Source: JADJOM01 sp046327715 (GTDB lineage: Bacteria > Gemmatimonadota > Gemmatimonadetes > Gemmatimonadales > GWC2-71-9). From it: a stretch of DNA of 64,000 nt. Location of the stretch: positions 1-64,000 of the forward strand of contig JAXLXY010000009.1 of the NCBI GenBank assembly GCA_046327715.1, in the 5' to 3' direction. The position numbers were made by a program, and so were the translations under genes. Below, piece after piece: positions 25,585 to 34,565 of this stretch (the stretch's first letter is position 1; every line of letters begins with the position of its first letter). A model generated the notes under the pieces. It did not search any database. It saw nothing but the letters and a program-made list of their open reading frames with translations, and was not told the DNA's origin.

Positions 25585-25605
25585 GTTTCCCGTTTCCATC
25601 TTCCC
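25585..25605. repeat. 7-bp tandem array before the kinase gene
   Basis: GTTTCCC GTTTCCA TCTTCCC, three heptamers ending 36 bases before the ATG at 25642. Same family as the arrays at 54280, 55845 and 58025. The 125-base gap it lies in also holds CCGGGG-GCGGAG-CCCCGG, a small hairpin, and no clear promoter. Confidence 0.6.
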
Positions 25606-25641
25606 GGCTAAATTGGGCCAGCCCCTCGACTTCCGAGCCTG

Positions 25642-28600
25642 ATGACCTCGACCACCGGCGCAACCTGTCCCCGTTGCGGCAAGCCGATTTCGGCTGGCGC
25701 GCGCTTCTGCATGGAGTGCGGGCTGGACGTCTCTGGCGAGCAGGGCAGCGTGGCCACGGCCATGATGCCGGCGGCCCAGGAGGACGACGCGCAGGCGCTC
25801 GCCCTCGAGCTGCTCAAGCAGGCCACCATCGGCGAGTACGAGATCCTCCGGGAGCTGGGCCGCGGCGGCATGGCCACGGTGTACCTGGCGCACGACATCG
25901 CCCTCGACCGCAAGGTGGCGGTGAAGGTCATGGCCCCGGCGCTCCTCCTCATGGGCGAGGGGATGACGGAGCGCTTCAAGCGCGAGGCGCGCACCGCCGC
26001 CAACCTCTCCCACCCGAACATCATCCCGATCTACACCGTGAAGAGCGCCGGCAAGTCGCTCTTCTTCGTGATGAAGTTCATCGCCGGCCGCTCGCTGGAG
26101 CAGATCATCAAGGACATCGGCCCCATGCCGGTGCCGATGGTCCAGGCCATCCTGCAGCAGGTCACCGGCGCACTGGGCTATGCCCACCGGCACGGCATCG
26201 TGCACCGGGACATCAAGCCCGCCAACATCATGATCGACGAGGAGGGCTGGTCGGTCGTCACCGACTTCGGGATCGCCAAGGTGGCGGAGAACCGGGGCCT
26301 GACGATGACCGGCATCGCGGTCGGCACCCCGTCGTACATGAGCCCCGAGCAGTGCGCCGCCAAGGACATCACCGGCAAGTCCGACCAGTACTCCCTGGGC
26401 GTCGTGGCCTATGAGATGCTCACCGGCCACCAGCCCTTCGAGGGCGACTCGGCCATGGCCATCATGTTCGCCCACTTCCACGAGACCCCGAAGCCGCTCG
26501 GCGACAAGCGCCCCGACTGCCCGCCCGAGCTGGCCGCGGCGGTCATGCGGATGCTCGAGAAGGCGCCGGACAAGCGCTACGGCTCGATGGAGGAGGCCGC
26601 CCAGGCCCTCGGCGGCCGCGCCCTGACCCACGACGACCCGGTCCGGCTGCAGCTGGTGGGACTGGCCCGGAAGGGCAGCACCAGCGAAATCCTCAAGCAG
26701 GTGCCGCCGCCCCCCACGAGCCCCGTGCCGCCGGCCAAGACGCGGCAGGTGGTCGAGGCCGCCACCACCCCGATCCCGGCCCCGATGCCGACGCCCAGGG
26801 TGCTCAGCATCTCGGTGGCGCCCGGCCGCAGCGACCTGCATGTCGGCGACAGCATGCAGCTCACCGCCAACCCGCGCACCACCGGGGGCACCGCGGCGGG
26901 CGTGCCGGTGAGCTGGGCCTCGAGTGCGCCGGCCATCGCCACGGTCTCCCCGAGCGGCCTGGTCACCGCGGTGGCCCCCGGGAATGCCACGATCACCGCC
27001 ACCACCGAGGGCGTGAGCGGCACCGCCCAGGTGGCGGTGACGCGGGTGCCGGTCGGGTCGGTCCTGATCGAGCCCGAGGAGGCCCGCCTCGCCGTCGGTG
27101 ACGAGCTGGGGCTCAAGGTGGTGGTCCGGGATCAGCACGGCGTGACCCTGCACGACCGCGAGGTCGCGTGGAGCATGAGCCCGCAGGGGGTCGTCACGCC
27201 GGGCGCCAAGGGACACGTCGTGGCCACCCGCGAGGGCGTGGTCGAGATCGTCGCCGAGGCGGAAGGGGTGAAGGGCAGCGCGCGGGTGTGGGTGACGCCC
27301 GCGCCGGTGGCTCGGGTGAGCGTCACGCCCCAGGCCCCCGCGGTTCGCGCGGGCGAGACCGTGACCCTCGCCGCCGCCGCGGCCGACCGCCACGGCCAGG
27401 CCCTTGCCGACCGGGTGGTGAGCTGGCGCTCGGCCGACGAGAAGCTGGCCACCGTCTCCGCCGCCGGGGTGGTGACCGGCGTGGCGGAGGGCAGCGTCGA
27501 GGTCACCGCCTCCGTGGAGGGGCAGCACGCCGGCGTGAAGGTGAAGGTCACCCCGGCCGCGGTGGCCTCGGTGACGATCGCGCCGCCGGAGCCGATCGTC
27601 GCCGGGGAGAAGTCGGTGCTGGTGGCCCAGGTCAAGGACGCCCGCGGCCACGCGCTCACCGGGCGCGAGGTCAAGTGGAGTTCGTCTTCGCCGGCGATCG
27701 CGATCGCCAACAAGGACGGCAGCGTCACGGGCATGGCGCCCGGCACGGCCCGGATCACGGCCGAGATCGAGGGCAAGTCGGGGACCGTGCAGGTGACGGT
27801 GCAGCCGGTGCCGGTGGCCTCGGTGAGCATCGAAGGAAAGGCCGGGCCGCTCGCGGTCGGCGGCACCATGGGGCTCAAGGCCGTGGTGAAGGACGCCAGG
27901 GGTCACGTGCTGGCCGGCCGCGAGGTGCAGTGGAGCAGCAGCGCCGCGTCCCAGGCCAGCGTCGCAAAGGACGGCACGGTCACGGCGCGCGCGCCCGGCG
28001 CGGTCACGATCACCGCCACGGTCGAGGGCCGGAAGGGCGAGTTCGCGGTGACCATCCCCGCGCCCCCTGTCGCCGAGGTGAAGACCGAGGTCCTGCCGCC
28101 GCCGGTGGTCGAGAAACCGGCGCCGCTCCCGCCGGAGCCGAAGCCGGCCGCGGAAAAGAAGGCCCCGCCGCCGCCACCGGCGGCCCCCGAGGCCAGGACG
28201 GAGGTCGTGCAGCCGCCGGTCGCCGAGCCGCCGAGTCGCCGGGCGGCCGAGCCGTCCACCGGCGGCAAGGGCAAGCTGATCGGGGCGGTGGTCGGGCTGG
28301 CCGTGGTGGCGGCGGTGGCCTTCGCGGTGCTGCGTCCCAAGGGCGGCGAGGAGATCCCGCCGGCGCCGGTGCTGCTGCCGACGGCAGACGCCGCGGTGGC
28401 GAGCGTGAGCATCACTGGCGAGGCCGCTGAGGTGGCGGTGGGGCGGACGGCGCAGTTCGCGGCGGTGCTCAAGGATGCCGACGGGAACGAGATCCAGGGG
28501 CGGGCCGTGACTTGGAGCTCGAGTGACCCCGCGGTGGTCGAGGTTTCGGGTCTGGGTGCCGTCACCGGCCGCAAGGCTGGCAGCGCCACCATCACCGCCA

Positions 28601-30591
28601 CCAGTGAGGGCAAGGCGGGGACCACCACGGTGACCGTGGCCGAGCCCACCAGCGACCTCCCGGCCCAGGTGGCGAGCGTGCTGCTGGGCGGTGGGGGCCG
28701 GACCATCGAGGTGGGCCAGACGGCCCAGCTCACCGCCACGGCCAAGGACACCCGCGGCTTCGTCCTCACCGAGCGGACCGTGGTCTGGCGCACCGATGCC
28801 CCGGACGTGGCGCTGGTGTCGTCCAGCGGCCTGGTGTCGGCAATGGGCGCCGGCACGGCCACGATCACGGCCAGCAGCGAGGGGAAGAGCGCCGACGCGA
28901 AGATCACGGTGACGGCCCCCAAGCCTCCCGTGGCCATCCCGGATCCGGTCAAGCCGGAGCCCGCGAAGCCGGAGCCTGCCCGGCCGGAGCCGCCGGCCCC
29001 GGTGGCCAGCGTATCGCTTACCCCGGCCGCGCTCGCGCTCGAGACCGGCGCCGATGCCCCCCTCGCGGCCAGCCTGCTCGACGCCCGCCGCAACCCGCTC
29101 GCCGACCGGACGGTGCAGTGGAAGTCGAGCGACCCGCGGGTGGCGAAGGTGTCCGACGCCGGCGTGGTGACCGGCCTCGCCAAGGGCAAGGCCACGATCA
29201 CGGCCACTGCCGAGGGCAAGTCGGCCAGCGCGGTGGTGACGGTGGCCGACGCGGTGGTGCCGGTGGCGGGCGTGGCGCTGACCGCGACTGGCCGAAGCCT
29301 CAAGGTGGGCGAAGCCACCACGTGGACCGCGGCCGCGCGCGACGCGAGGGGCCGCCCCCTGACCGATCGCGGGATCAGCTGGAGCTCGAGCGCGCCGCAG
29401 GTGGCCACGGTCAGTGGCACCGGGCTGATCACGGGCATTGCGCCCGGCACCGCCGAGATCCGGGCCGAGGCCGACGGCAAGGTGGCGAGCGAGCGGATCA
29501 CCGTGACCGCGGCCCCGGTGGTGGTCACGCCGCCACCGGTGACGCCCGGCCCCGCGCCCGCCGGCGGTGGAGCCTCGGCGCTGCTGCCCCGGCGAGCCGT
29601 CGAGGCGGGCGGCGGCCTCTCCTGCGGCATCACCTCGGGCAACGGGGTGGTCTGCTGGGGGGCGGGGCAGGCGGGGCTCGTGGCCATCGACGGCACGAGC
29701 GGCGCGAGTGGCCTGGTGGTGGGTCGGGCGCACGGGTGCGCCATCGCGGGAGGGCGCACCATCTGCTGGGGCGACAACAAGTCGGGCCAGCTGGGTGACG
29801 GCAGCAACACCGCGAGCACCAGTGCGGTGACCGTCACGGGCGATCCCGGGTTCACCGTGCTGAGCGCGGGGGCCACCCACACCTGCGGCCTGGCCGGTGG
29901 CAAGGCCTACTGCTGGGGCCGGGGGCGGGAAGGGCAGCTGGGCGACGGCGGCACCAGCGACCGCAAGAAGCCGGTGGCGGTGCGGGGCGGGCAGAGCTTT
30001 GTGCAGATCTCGGCCGGCGGCAACCACACCTGCGCGGTCACGGCCGGGGGCCAGGCCTATTGCTGGGGCGACGGCTTCTCCGGACAGCTGGGCTTCGGCG
30101 GCCTGGAGCAGCAGAACGAGCCGATCGACGTATCGGGCGGGCTCAAGTTCAGCCGGGTGGCCGCGGGCGGCAAGCACAGCTGCGGGATCACCACCGCCGG
30201 CAAGACCTACTGCTGGGGCGCCAACGAAAGTGGCCAGGTGGGCGACGGCTCCAAGAGCGACCGCCCCAGCCCGGTGGCCGTGAGCGGCAGCCAGGGCTTC
30301 ACCGACCTGGCGCTCGGCGCCAACCACAGCTGCGGCCTGGCCAGCGGCGGCGAGGTGTACTGCTGGGGCGAGAACCGCTCCGGTCAGCTCGGTGACGGCT
30401 CCAAGACGGATCGCAACAAGCCGGTGGCGGTCGCGGGCGGGCCCTTCAGCTCCATCTCGGCCAGCGACGGCACCAGCTGCGGGATGGCGCGCGGGGGCGA
30501 GGCCCTCTGCTGGGGCCGGAACGACAAGGGGCAGCTGGGCGACGGTGGGACCGCGCCACGCTCGACCCCGGGACCGGTCACGGGACAGTAG
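25642..30591 (+). CDS. Giant Ser/Thr protein kinase with Big2-type Ig repeats and RCC1 repeats
   Basis: 1649 residues. In order: a zinc ribbon (C9, C12, C23, C26); a Hanks-type kinase (about 65-325) with GRGGMATVY, catalytic K95, HRDIKPAN (D190), DFG (D208) and the APE-like SPEQ; five bacterial Ig-like (Big2) repeats (~385-810); a Pro/Ala linker; one membrane helix near 876-897; four more Big2 repeats (~905-1300); and six or seven RCC1 repeats (~1315-1640), each with CWG and a second Cys. The kinase has an Arg before the catalytic Asp, so activation-loop phosphorylation is likely. The RCC1 propeller would be the outer sensor. Placement of Ig repeats on both sides of the membrane helix is unusual. 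No substrate gene is adjacent. Confidence 0.92.
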   Translation: MTSTTGATCPRCGKPISAGARFCMECGLDVSGEQGSVATAMMPAAQEDDAQALALELLKQATIGEYEILRELGRGGMATVYLAHDIALDRKVAVKVMAPALLLMGEGMTERFKREARTAANLSHPNIIPIYTVKSAGKSLFFVMKFIAGRSLEQIIKDIGPMPVPMVQAILQQVTGALGYAHRHGIVHRDIKPANIMIDEEGWSVVTDFGIAKVAENRGLTMTGIAVGTPSYMSPEQCAAKDITGKSDQYSLGVVAYEMLTGHQPFEGDSAMAIMFAHFHETPKPLGDKRPDCPPELAAAVMRMLEKAPDKRYGSMEEAAQALGGRALTHDDPVRLQLVGLARKGSTSEILKQVPPPPTSPVPPAKTRQVVEAATTPIPAPMPTPRVLSISVAPGRSDLHVGDSMQLTANPRTTGGTAAGVPVSWASSAPAIATVSPSGLVTAVAPGNATITATTEGVSGTAQVAVTRVPVGSVLIEPEEARLAVGDELGLKVVVRDQHGVTLHDREVAWSMSPQGVVTPGAKGHVVATREGVVEIVAEAEGVKGSARVWVTPAPVARVSVTPQAPAVRAGETVTLAAAAADRHGQALADRVVSWRSADEKLATVSAAGVVTGVAEGSVEVTASVEGQHAGVKVKVTPAAVASVTIAPPEPIVAGEKSVLVAQVKDARGHALTGREVKWSSSSPAIAIANKDGSVTGMAPGTARITAEIEGKSGTVQVTVQPVPVASVSIEGKAGPLAVGGTMGLKAVVKDARGHVLAGREVQWSSSAASQASVAKDGTVTARAPGAVTITATVEGRKGEFAVTIPAPPVAEVKTEVLPPPVVEKPAPLPPEPKPAAEKKAPPPPPAAPEARTEVVQPPVAEPPSRRAAEPSTGGKGKLIGAVVGLAVVAAVAFAVLRPKGGEEIPPAPVLLPTADAAVASVSITGEAAEVAVGRTAQFAAVLKDADGNEIQGRAVTWSSSDPAVVEVSGLGAVTGRKAGSATITATSEGKAGTTTVTVAEPTSDLPAQVASVLLGGGGRTIEVGQTAQLTATAKDTRGFVLTERTVVWRTDAPDVALVSSSGLVSAMGAGTATITASSEGKSADAKITVTAPKPPVAIPDPVKPEPAKPEPARPEPPAPVASVSLTPAALALETGADAPLAASLLDARRNPLADRTVQWKSSDPRVAKVSDAGVVTGLAKGKATITATAEGKSASAVVTVADAVVPVAGVALTATGRSLKVGEATTWTAAARDARGRPLTDRGISWSSSAPQVATVSGTGLITGIAPGTAEIRAEADGKVASERITVTAAPVVVTPPPVTPGPAPAGGGASALLPRRAVEAGGGLSCGITSGNGVVCWGAGQAGLVAIDGTSGASGLVVGRAHGCAIAGGRTICWGDNKSGQLGDGSNTASTSAVTVTGDPGFTVLSAGATHTCGLAGGKAYCWGRGREGQLGDGGTSDRKKPVAVRGGQSFVQISAGGNHTCAVTAGGQAYCWGDGFSGQLGFGGLEQQNEPIDVSGGLKFSRVAAGGKHSCGITTAGKTYCWGANESGQVGDGSKSDRPSPVAVSGSQGFTDLALGANHSCGLASGGEVYCWGENRSGQLGDGSKTDRNKPVAVAGGPFSSISASDGTSCGMARGGEALCWGRNDKGQLGDGGTAPRSTPGPVTGQ
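28220..28251. repeat. 8-bp repeat array inside the kinase gene
   Basis: TCGCCGAG CCGCCGAG TCGCCGGG CGGCCGAG, four degenerate units. It encodes EPPSRRAAEP in the linker just before the membrane helix. Confidence 0.65.
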
Positions 30592-30597
30592 CGACTT

Positions 30598-30613
30598 GGC
30601 GGCACGGCGGCAC
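30598..30613. repeat. Two 8-bp units after the kinase stop
   Basis: GGCGGCAC repeated twice, starting seven bases after the stop codon. The unit resembles the reverse complement of the CCGCCGAG family, so this copy faces the opposite way. Confidence 0.5.
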
Positions 30614-30616
30614 GAG

Positions 30617-30652
30617 AAAGGGCGGCGCCCCCCTCTGGGAGCGCCGCCCCTT
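30617..30652. terminator. Intrinsic terminator between convergent genes
   Basis: GGGCGGCGC (30620-30628) pairs with GCGCCGCCC (30641-30649); the loop can extend the stem through CCC/GGG. On the minus strand the stem is followed by TTTCT, so it best serves the barrel gene at 30693-31379. It may also stop the kinase message. Confidence 0.7.
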
Positions 30653-30668
30653 GCCGTGGTGGCTGTGT

Positions 30669-30703
30669 GGCGGTGGCTACCGCCTAACCGCCCTACCGCC
30701 CGC
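30669..30703. repeat. Hairpin plus 8-bp units over the barrel gene's stop codon
   Basis: GGCGGT-GGCT-ACCGCC forms a hairpin (30669-30684). Units CCGCCTAA CCGCCCTA CCGCCCGC follow to 30703. The minus-strand stop codon of the barrel gene (30693-30695) is supplied by the second unit. Confidence 0.6.
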
Positions 30704-31379
30704 CGATCGGCACGCCGACGCTGAAGACCAGGTCCGACTGCATCTTGCCGGGGTAGAAGCCCAAGCTCGCGTCGTCGCCCTTGTCCGGGTCGAACTGGTA
30801 GAGGTTCGCCTCGGCGCGGATGTCGATCGGGAAGCGCGGGGTGACGTTGGCGCGGAGGCCGATGCCGGCCACGCCGCCGAAGCTGGTCAGCTTGCCGTCG
30901 AGGCCGGGGCCGTCCCAGAAGCTGCCGCCGTGATGCACCACGATGCCGCCGAGCACCAGGCTCAGGTTGCTGCGGCGCGGCTTGATGACGGCCCGGAGGC
31001 TGCCGATCATGACGCTGCCCTTGTCGGTGGTGGCGAAGTCGAACCCGCCGTTCTGGTTCGGGTCCTCGATCACGAACCGCACGTTGCTGCTCGCGTAGCC
31101 GAAGGAGCCCTCGGCCGCGATCGTGGCGCTGACCGGCAGGGTCACCCGGAGGCCGAACATCGCGGTGTTTTCCTGCGAGACCGTGATGTTGGAGGTACCG
31201 GTGCCGCCGATGACGGTCAGGTCGAAGTCATCGTTGTAGAAATCGGCGAGGGAGAAGTAGCTGCCCACCCAGGGGGTGATGGAGAACTTGTTCTGGGCGG
31301 TGAGGACCGACGGCACCGTCGCAGCGAGCAACAGGGCCGCCGCGGCCAGGCGCTGGCGCACGGACGTCAAGCGAAACAC
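30693..31379 (-). CDS. Small outer-membrane beta-barrel protein, function unknown
   Basis: 228 residues with a signal peptide (LAAAALLLAATVPSVLTAQ) and then about eight to ten amphipathic beta strands, for example FSITPWVGSYFSL and a C-terminal LVFSVGVPIGGR. The size and strand pattern match OmpW/OmpX-like eight-stranded barrels. No family-specific motif is recognised. The start is GTG at 31379, preceded by AAGGGGG on the minus strand. It is convergent with the kinase gene and divergent from hemW, with its own candidate promoter, so it is probably monocistronic. Confidence 0.75.
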   Translation of the reverse strand: MFRLTSVRQRLAAAALLLAATVPSVLTAQNKFSITPWVGSYFSLADFYNDDFDLTVIGGTGTSNITVSQENTAMFGLRVTLPVSATIAAEGSFGYASSNVRFVIEDPNQNGGFDFATTDKGSVMIGSLRAVIKPRRSNLSLVLGGIVVHHGGSFWDGPGLDGKLTSFGGVAGIGLRANVTPRFPIDIRAEANLYQFDPDKGDDASLGFYPGKMQSDLVFSVGVPIGGR

Positions 31380-31435
31380 GGAACCCCCTTGGCGTGGGAC
31401 TGGCGCGGGGACGAGGTGCCCCGGGAACCGCAGGT

Positions 31436-31464
31436 AGGATGCGCTGCCGCCGATGGACTGTCAA
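31436..31464 (-). promoter_or_regulatory. Candidate promoter of the small barrel gene
   Basis: On the minus strand, TTGACA (31464-31459), a 17-base spacer and CATCCT (31441-31436). The -35 is perfect and the -10 weak. It would give a leader of about 50 bases. Confidence 0.45.
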
Positions 31465-31517
31465 CTTGGCCGTCCCTCCCCGATTACCTTCGAAGCCGAG
31501 CCGCCCGGCCGCCGCCC

Positions 31518-32651
31518 ATGCACCTCTACCTCCACGTCCCCTTCTGCGCCCGCCGCTGCAGCTACTGCGACTTCGCCATCGCGGTCCGCCGCGAGGTGCC
31601 CTCCCGGCGCTTCGTCGACCAGCTGCTTCGGGAGTGGCGCGGCTGGGCCGCCACGGATCGCTTCCCGCCCGCCGCGCCCCTGGCGACCATCTACCTCGGT
31701 GGCGGCACGCCGTCACTGCTCGATCCGGCGGAGCTGGCCCGCCTCCTGGCGGCCCTCCGCGCCGATCGGCCGCTCGCGGCCGGCGCGGAGCTGACCCTGG
31801 AGGCCAATCCCGACGACGTGACGCCCGCCGTCGCAGCCGCCTGGGCCGCCGCGGGGATCACCCGGGTGTCCCTCGGGGTGCAGTCCTTCGATCCGGCGGT
31901 ACTCACCTGGATGCACCGGACCCATGCCGCAGCGCAGGTCCCGGGGTCGGTGCGGGCGCTGCGGGCCGCCGGCATCACCAACCTCTCCCTCGACCTGATC
32001 TACGCCCTGCCCGAGGCCCTGGGCCGCGACTGGGCGGCCGACCTCGACCGCGCGCTCGAGCTCGCGCCCGACCACCTCTCGCTCTACGGCCTGACGGTCG
32101 AGTCGCAGACTCCCCTGGGGCGCTGGGTCGCTCGTGGCGCGGCGCTGCCCCCGCCGGAAGAGCGGTACGCCGCCGAGTTCCTGGCCGCGCGGGAACGCCT
32201 GACCGCAGCGGGCTTCCGCCACTATGAGGTATCCAACTACGGCCGGCCGGGCCGCGAGGCCGTGCACAACAGCGCCTACTGGCGGCGGGCACCCTACCTG
32301 GGCCTCGGGCCGAGCGCGCACAGCGCGGTGGGAGCGCATCGGTGGTGGAATCGCAGGGAATACGCGGCGTGGGGTGCGGCGCTGGAGGCCGGCGCGACGA
32401 GCGTGGAAGCGGAGGAGCGGCTCGAGCCGGAAGCGGTGCGCGTGGAGGACCTCTACCTGGGCCTCCGCACCGATGGCGGTGTCGAGGAAGGGAGCCTGCC
32501 CGGGTCGCTTGTGCAACTCTGGGCGCATCATGGCTGGGCGCGCGCGGCGGGGGGCCGCGTGTGCCTCACGGGGGAGGGGTGGCTGCGGCTCGACGCGCTG
32601 GTGGCGCAGGCCGCCGCGATTCCTCACCCCGGCGTCACCGATTTGTCATGA
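31518..32651 (+). CDS. hemW: Radical SAM heme chaperone HemW
   Basis: 377 residues. The radical-SAM cluster motif is C10-x3-C14-x2-C17 (CARRCSYC); IYLGGGTPSLL and RVSLGVQSF follow, as in HemW/HemN. It lacks the extra N-terminal region of true coproporphyrinogen dehydrogenase HemN, and the ESQTPLGRWV segment fits HemW, which binds heme and delivers it to membrane proteins. The ATG at 31518 places HVPFC directly at the N-terminus as expected; the open frame upstream is non-coding. tonB follows after ~65 bases, and heme/iron handling links the two loosely. Confidence 0.93.
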   Translation: MHLYLHVPFCARRCSYCDFAIAVRREVPSRRFVDQLLREWRGWAATDRFPPAAPLATIYLGGGTPSLLDPAELARLLAALRADRPLAAGAELTLEANPDDVTPAVAAAWAAAGITRVSLGVQSFDPAVLTWMHRTHAAAQVPGSVRALRAAGITNLSLDLIYALPEALGRDWAADLDRALELAPDHLSLYGLTVESQTPLGRWVARGAALPPPEERYAAEFLAARERLTAAGFRHYEVSNYGRPGREAVHNSAYWRRAPYLGLGPSAHSAVGAHRWWNRREYAAWGAALEAGATSVEAEERLEPEAVRVEDLYLGLRTDGGVEEGSLPGSLVQLWAHHGWARAAGGRVCLTGEGWLRLDALVAQAAAIPHPGVTDLS

Positions 32652-32716
32652 GGAGCTGAGGGCCACCGCAATCGTCCGCCCCGATGATGGGAGCGTCCCC
32701 TTCACGGAGCGTGATG

Positions 32717-33430
32717 ATGCTGGGTGAACTGATCGAGTCCCGCCGCCGGCCCGCGATGCCGCTCGGGCAGTCGTTGTTCTCCTTCGCGCTGCATACCGGC
32801 CTGGTCCTCGGCGCGATCGGCGCCACCCGGAGTCCGGGGCGCGTTCCCGAGGCCCGGCCCGTCGCCATCGATGTCATTTACGAGATGCCCCTGCGGCCCG
32901 CGGCCGTGGCCGCGGCGGCCGCCATCTCCGAGGTGCCGGTGCCTCCGGTCGCGCCGCCGGAGATTCCCGCGATTGCGGTCCCCGTGCTGGCCCCACCCTC
33001 CCTCCCAACGGTGCCCGCGGGGCCTCCGGTCGATCCCAAGACCCTGGCCGGCGCCATCCGCGAGGGCGGAACTGTGGTCGGGTCGCCCATCGGCGGGCCG
33101 ACTGCCCCGGCCCCCGGCGGGATCATGCTCCCCGCCGAGGCCGATCGGGCCCCGGAGCTGGCGCCGGGCGCGCGATGCCTCGGGGCGTATCCGGCGGCGC
33201 TTCGATCCATGGGCGTCAGCGGGCGGGCGGTCCTGCAGTTCGTCGTTGGCCCGGATGGCCGGGTCGACACGGCCTCGGTCCGGATCGCGAGCAGCAGTCA
33301 CCCGGCCTTTGGTGCGGCGGCGAAGGAGGGGGTGCTGGCCGCGAGCTGCCGCTACCGGCCGGGTGAGTACCGCGGGCAGCCGGTCCGGGTACTGGTGCAG
33401 CAGGCGGCGGCGTTCCGGCTCGGGGAATAG
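32717..33430 (+). CDS. TonB-like energy transducer
   Basis: 237 residues. A short cytoplasmic N-terminus and one membrane helix (SFALHTGLVLGAIGA) lead to a long Pro/Ala/Val-rich periplasmic spacer and a C-terminal TonB domain (from ~155: YPAALRSMGVSGRAVLQFVV, then SCRYRPGEYRGQPVRV). It would carry proton-motive energy from ExbBD to outer-membrane receptors. ATGs at 32684, 32714 and 32717 are possible; GGAG at 32706-32709 is seven bases from 32717, so I chose that. ExbB and ExbD are not in the window. The 3' end runs into a strong hairpin (33445-33474). Confidence 0.85.
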   Translation: MLGELIESRRRPAMPLGQSLFSFALHTGLVLGAIGATRSPGRVPEARPVAIDVIYEMPLRPAAVAAAAAISEVPVPPVAPPEIPAIAVPVLAPPSLPTVPAGPPVDPKTLAGAIREGGTVVGSPIGGPTAPAPGGIMLPAEADRAPELAPGARCLGAYPAALRSMGVSGRAVLQFVVGPDGRVDTASVRIASSSHPAFGAAAKEGVLAASCRYRPGEYRGQPVRVLVQQAAAFRLGE

Positions 33431-33444
33431 CCGGGAGGCGGTCG

Positions 33445-33474
33445 GGCGGTTCGGCATCTTGTCGCCGAGCCGCC
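33445..33474. terminator. Hairpin between tonB and hrcA built from the 8-bp repeat
   Basis: GGCGGTTCGGC (33445-33455) pairs with GCCGAGCCGCC (33464-33474) over all 11 positions, one pair being U-G, with an eight-base loop. It starts 14 bases after the tonB stop. No T-tract follows, so it may stabilise the 3' end or stop transcription. Confidence 0.55.
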
Positions 33475-33512
33475 GAGCCGCCGAGCCGCCCAATCGCCCT
33501 AACCGCCCTCCC
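33462..33512. repeat. 8-bp repeat array before hrcA
   Basis: TCGCCGAG CCGCCGAG CCGCCGAG CCGCCCAA, then looser TCGCCCTAA and CCGCCCT units. It contains both the GAG and the TAA-like forms of the unit in one array and ends 18 bases before the hrcA ATG. Confidence 0.75.
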
Positions 33513-33530
33513 CGCACTAGATTACCCCCC

Positions 33531-34565
33531 ATGTCAGCCGACGGCCTGTCCGACCGGGAGATCCGCGTGCTCGAGGCGGTGATCCAGGTCTACATCGAGA
33601 CCGCGGAACCCGCGGGGAGCCAGACGATCGCCCAGCGGTTTCCGCTGGGGGTCTCCTCGGCCACCATCCGCAACACGATGGGCGAGCTGGAGGAGAAGGG
33701 CTACCTCTACCATCCGCACACCTCCGCGGGCCGCATCCCGACGGACCGGGCCTACCGCTGGTACGTCAACAACCTGGCCGGCATGGCGCCGCCGAGCAGC
33801 GAGGACCAGCGGATGCTGAGCGCCGAGCTCGGCACGTCACGCAGTGCGCTGGAGGAAATCCTGCGGCGCGCCGCGCAGGTGCTCGGGGTGCTGACCAACG
33901 AGCTGGGCGTCGCGGTGGCGCCGGCGTTCGACCGGGTGGTCTTGGAGAAGATCGACCTCACCCAGGTGTCGACCGAGCGGCTGCTGCTGGTGTTCCACCT
34001 CAAGAGCGGCGCGGTGCGCACGATCTTCGTGCAGGTCTCCGGCCACCTGCCGGCCGACACCGTGGGCCGGGTGGCCCAGACCCTGAACGAACGGCTCGCC
34101 GGCCTCTCGCTGCAGGAGATCCGTACCACGCTGGGCGAGCGGCTCCGCGACGCCGAGCGCACGCCCGGCGACCGGGAGCTGCTCAATATCTTCATCGAGG
34201 AGGGGGAGGAGATCTTCGGCCTCCCCACCGGCACGGAGGCGGTGGTGCTCGGGAGCGCCCAGATGCTCGCGGGCCAGCCCGAGTTCGCCAGCAGCGGGCG
34301 GATCCGCGACCTGCTGGACCTCACGGAGCGGCGCGACATGCTGCAGCAGGCACTGGCCGCCCGGCGGGCCAGCGGGCTGACGATCACCATCGGCGGTGAG
34401 CACGCCGACACCCGGCTCACCGGCTTCACCCTGGTGACCTCGAGCTACCGGTCGGGCGACCTCGCCGGCGTCATCGGCGTGATCGGCCCGACGCGCATGC
34501 CCTACGACAAGATCATCGGTCTCGTGGATCACACGAGCCGCCTGGTGGAAGGATTGATGGAGTGA
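33531..34565 (+). CDS. hrcA: Heat-inducible repressor HrcA
   Basis: 344 residues, the usual length. The N-terminal winged helix is intact (SDREIRVLEAVIQVYIETAE, SSATIRNTMGELEEKGYL, HTSAGRIPTDRAYRWYV). The GAF-like middle and C-terminal dimer region follow, with IIGLVDHTSRLVEGLM at the end. HrcA normally binds CIRCE elements before groESL and dnaK genes. I see no CIRCE (TTAGCACTC-N9-GAGTGCTAA) before this gene, so its control may rest on targets elsewhere. Its stop overlaps the dnaJ start as GTGA, placing it first in a long operon. Confidence 0.95.
   Translation: MSADGLSDREIRVLEAVIQVYIETAEPAGSQTIAQRFPLGVSSATIRNTMGELEEKGYLYHPHTSAGRIPTDRAYRWYVNNLAGMAPPSSEDQRMLSAELGTSRSALEEILRRAAQVLGVLTNELGVAVAPAFDRVVLEKIDLTQVSTERLLLVFHLKSGAVRTIFVQVSGHLPADTVGRVAQTLNERLAGLSLQEIRTTLGERLRDAERTPGDRELLNIFIEEGEEIFGLPTGTEAVVLGSAQMLAGQPEFASSGRIRDLLDLTERRDMLQQALAARRASGLTITIGGEHADTRLTGFTLVTSSYRSGDLAGVIGVIGPTRMPYDKIIGLVDHTSRLVEGLME

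Noticed and set aside
25363..30327. Very long minus-strand open frame (about 1650 codons) opposite the kinase gene
   Set aside because: It mirrors the kinase frame; in GC-rich DNA antisense frames lack stops. Its translation is low-complexity His/Gly/Arg and matches no family.
33462..33512. CRISPR array
   Set aside because: Units are 8 bp with no spacers, and no cas gene is in the window.
33431..33530. CIRCE element before hrcA
   Set aside because: The TTAGCACTC-N9-GAGTGCTAA pattern is not present; the region holds the 8-bp repeat and its hairpin.
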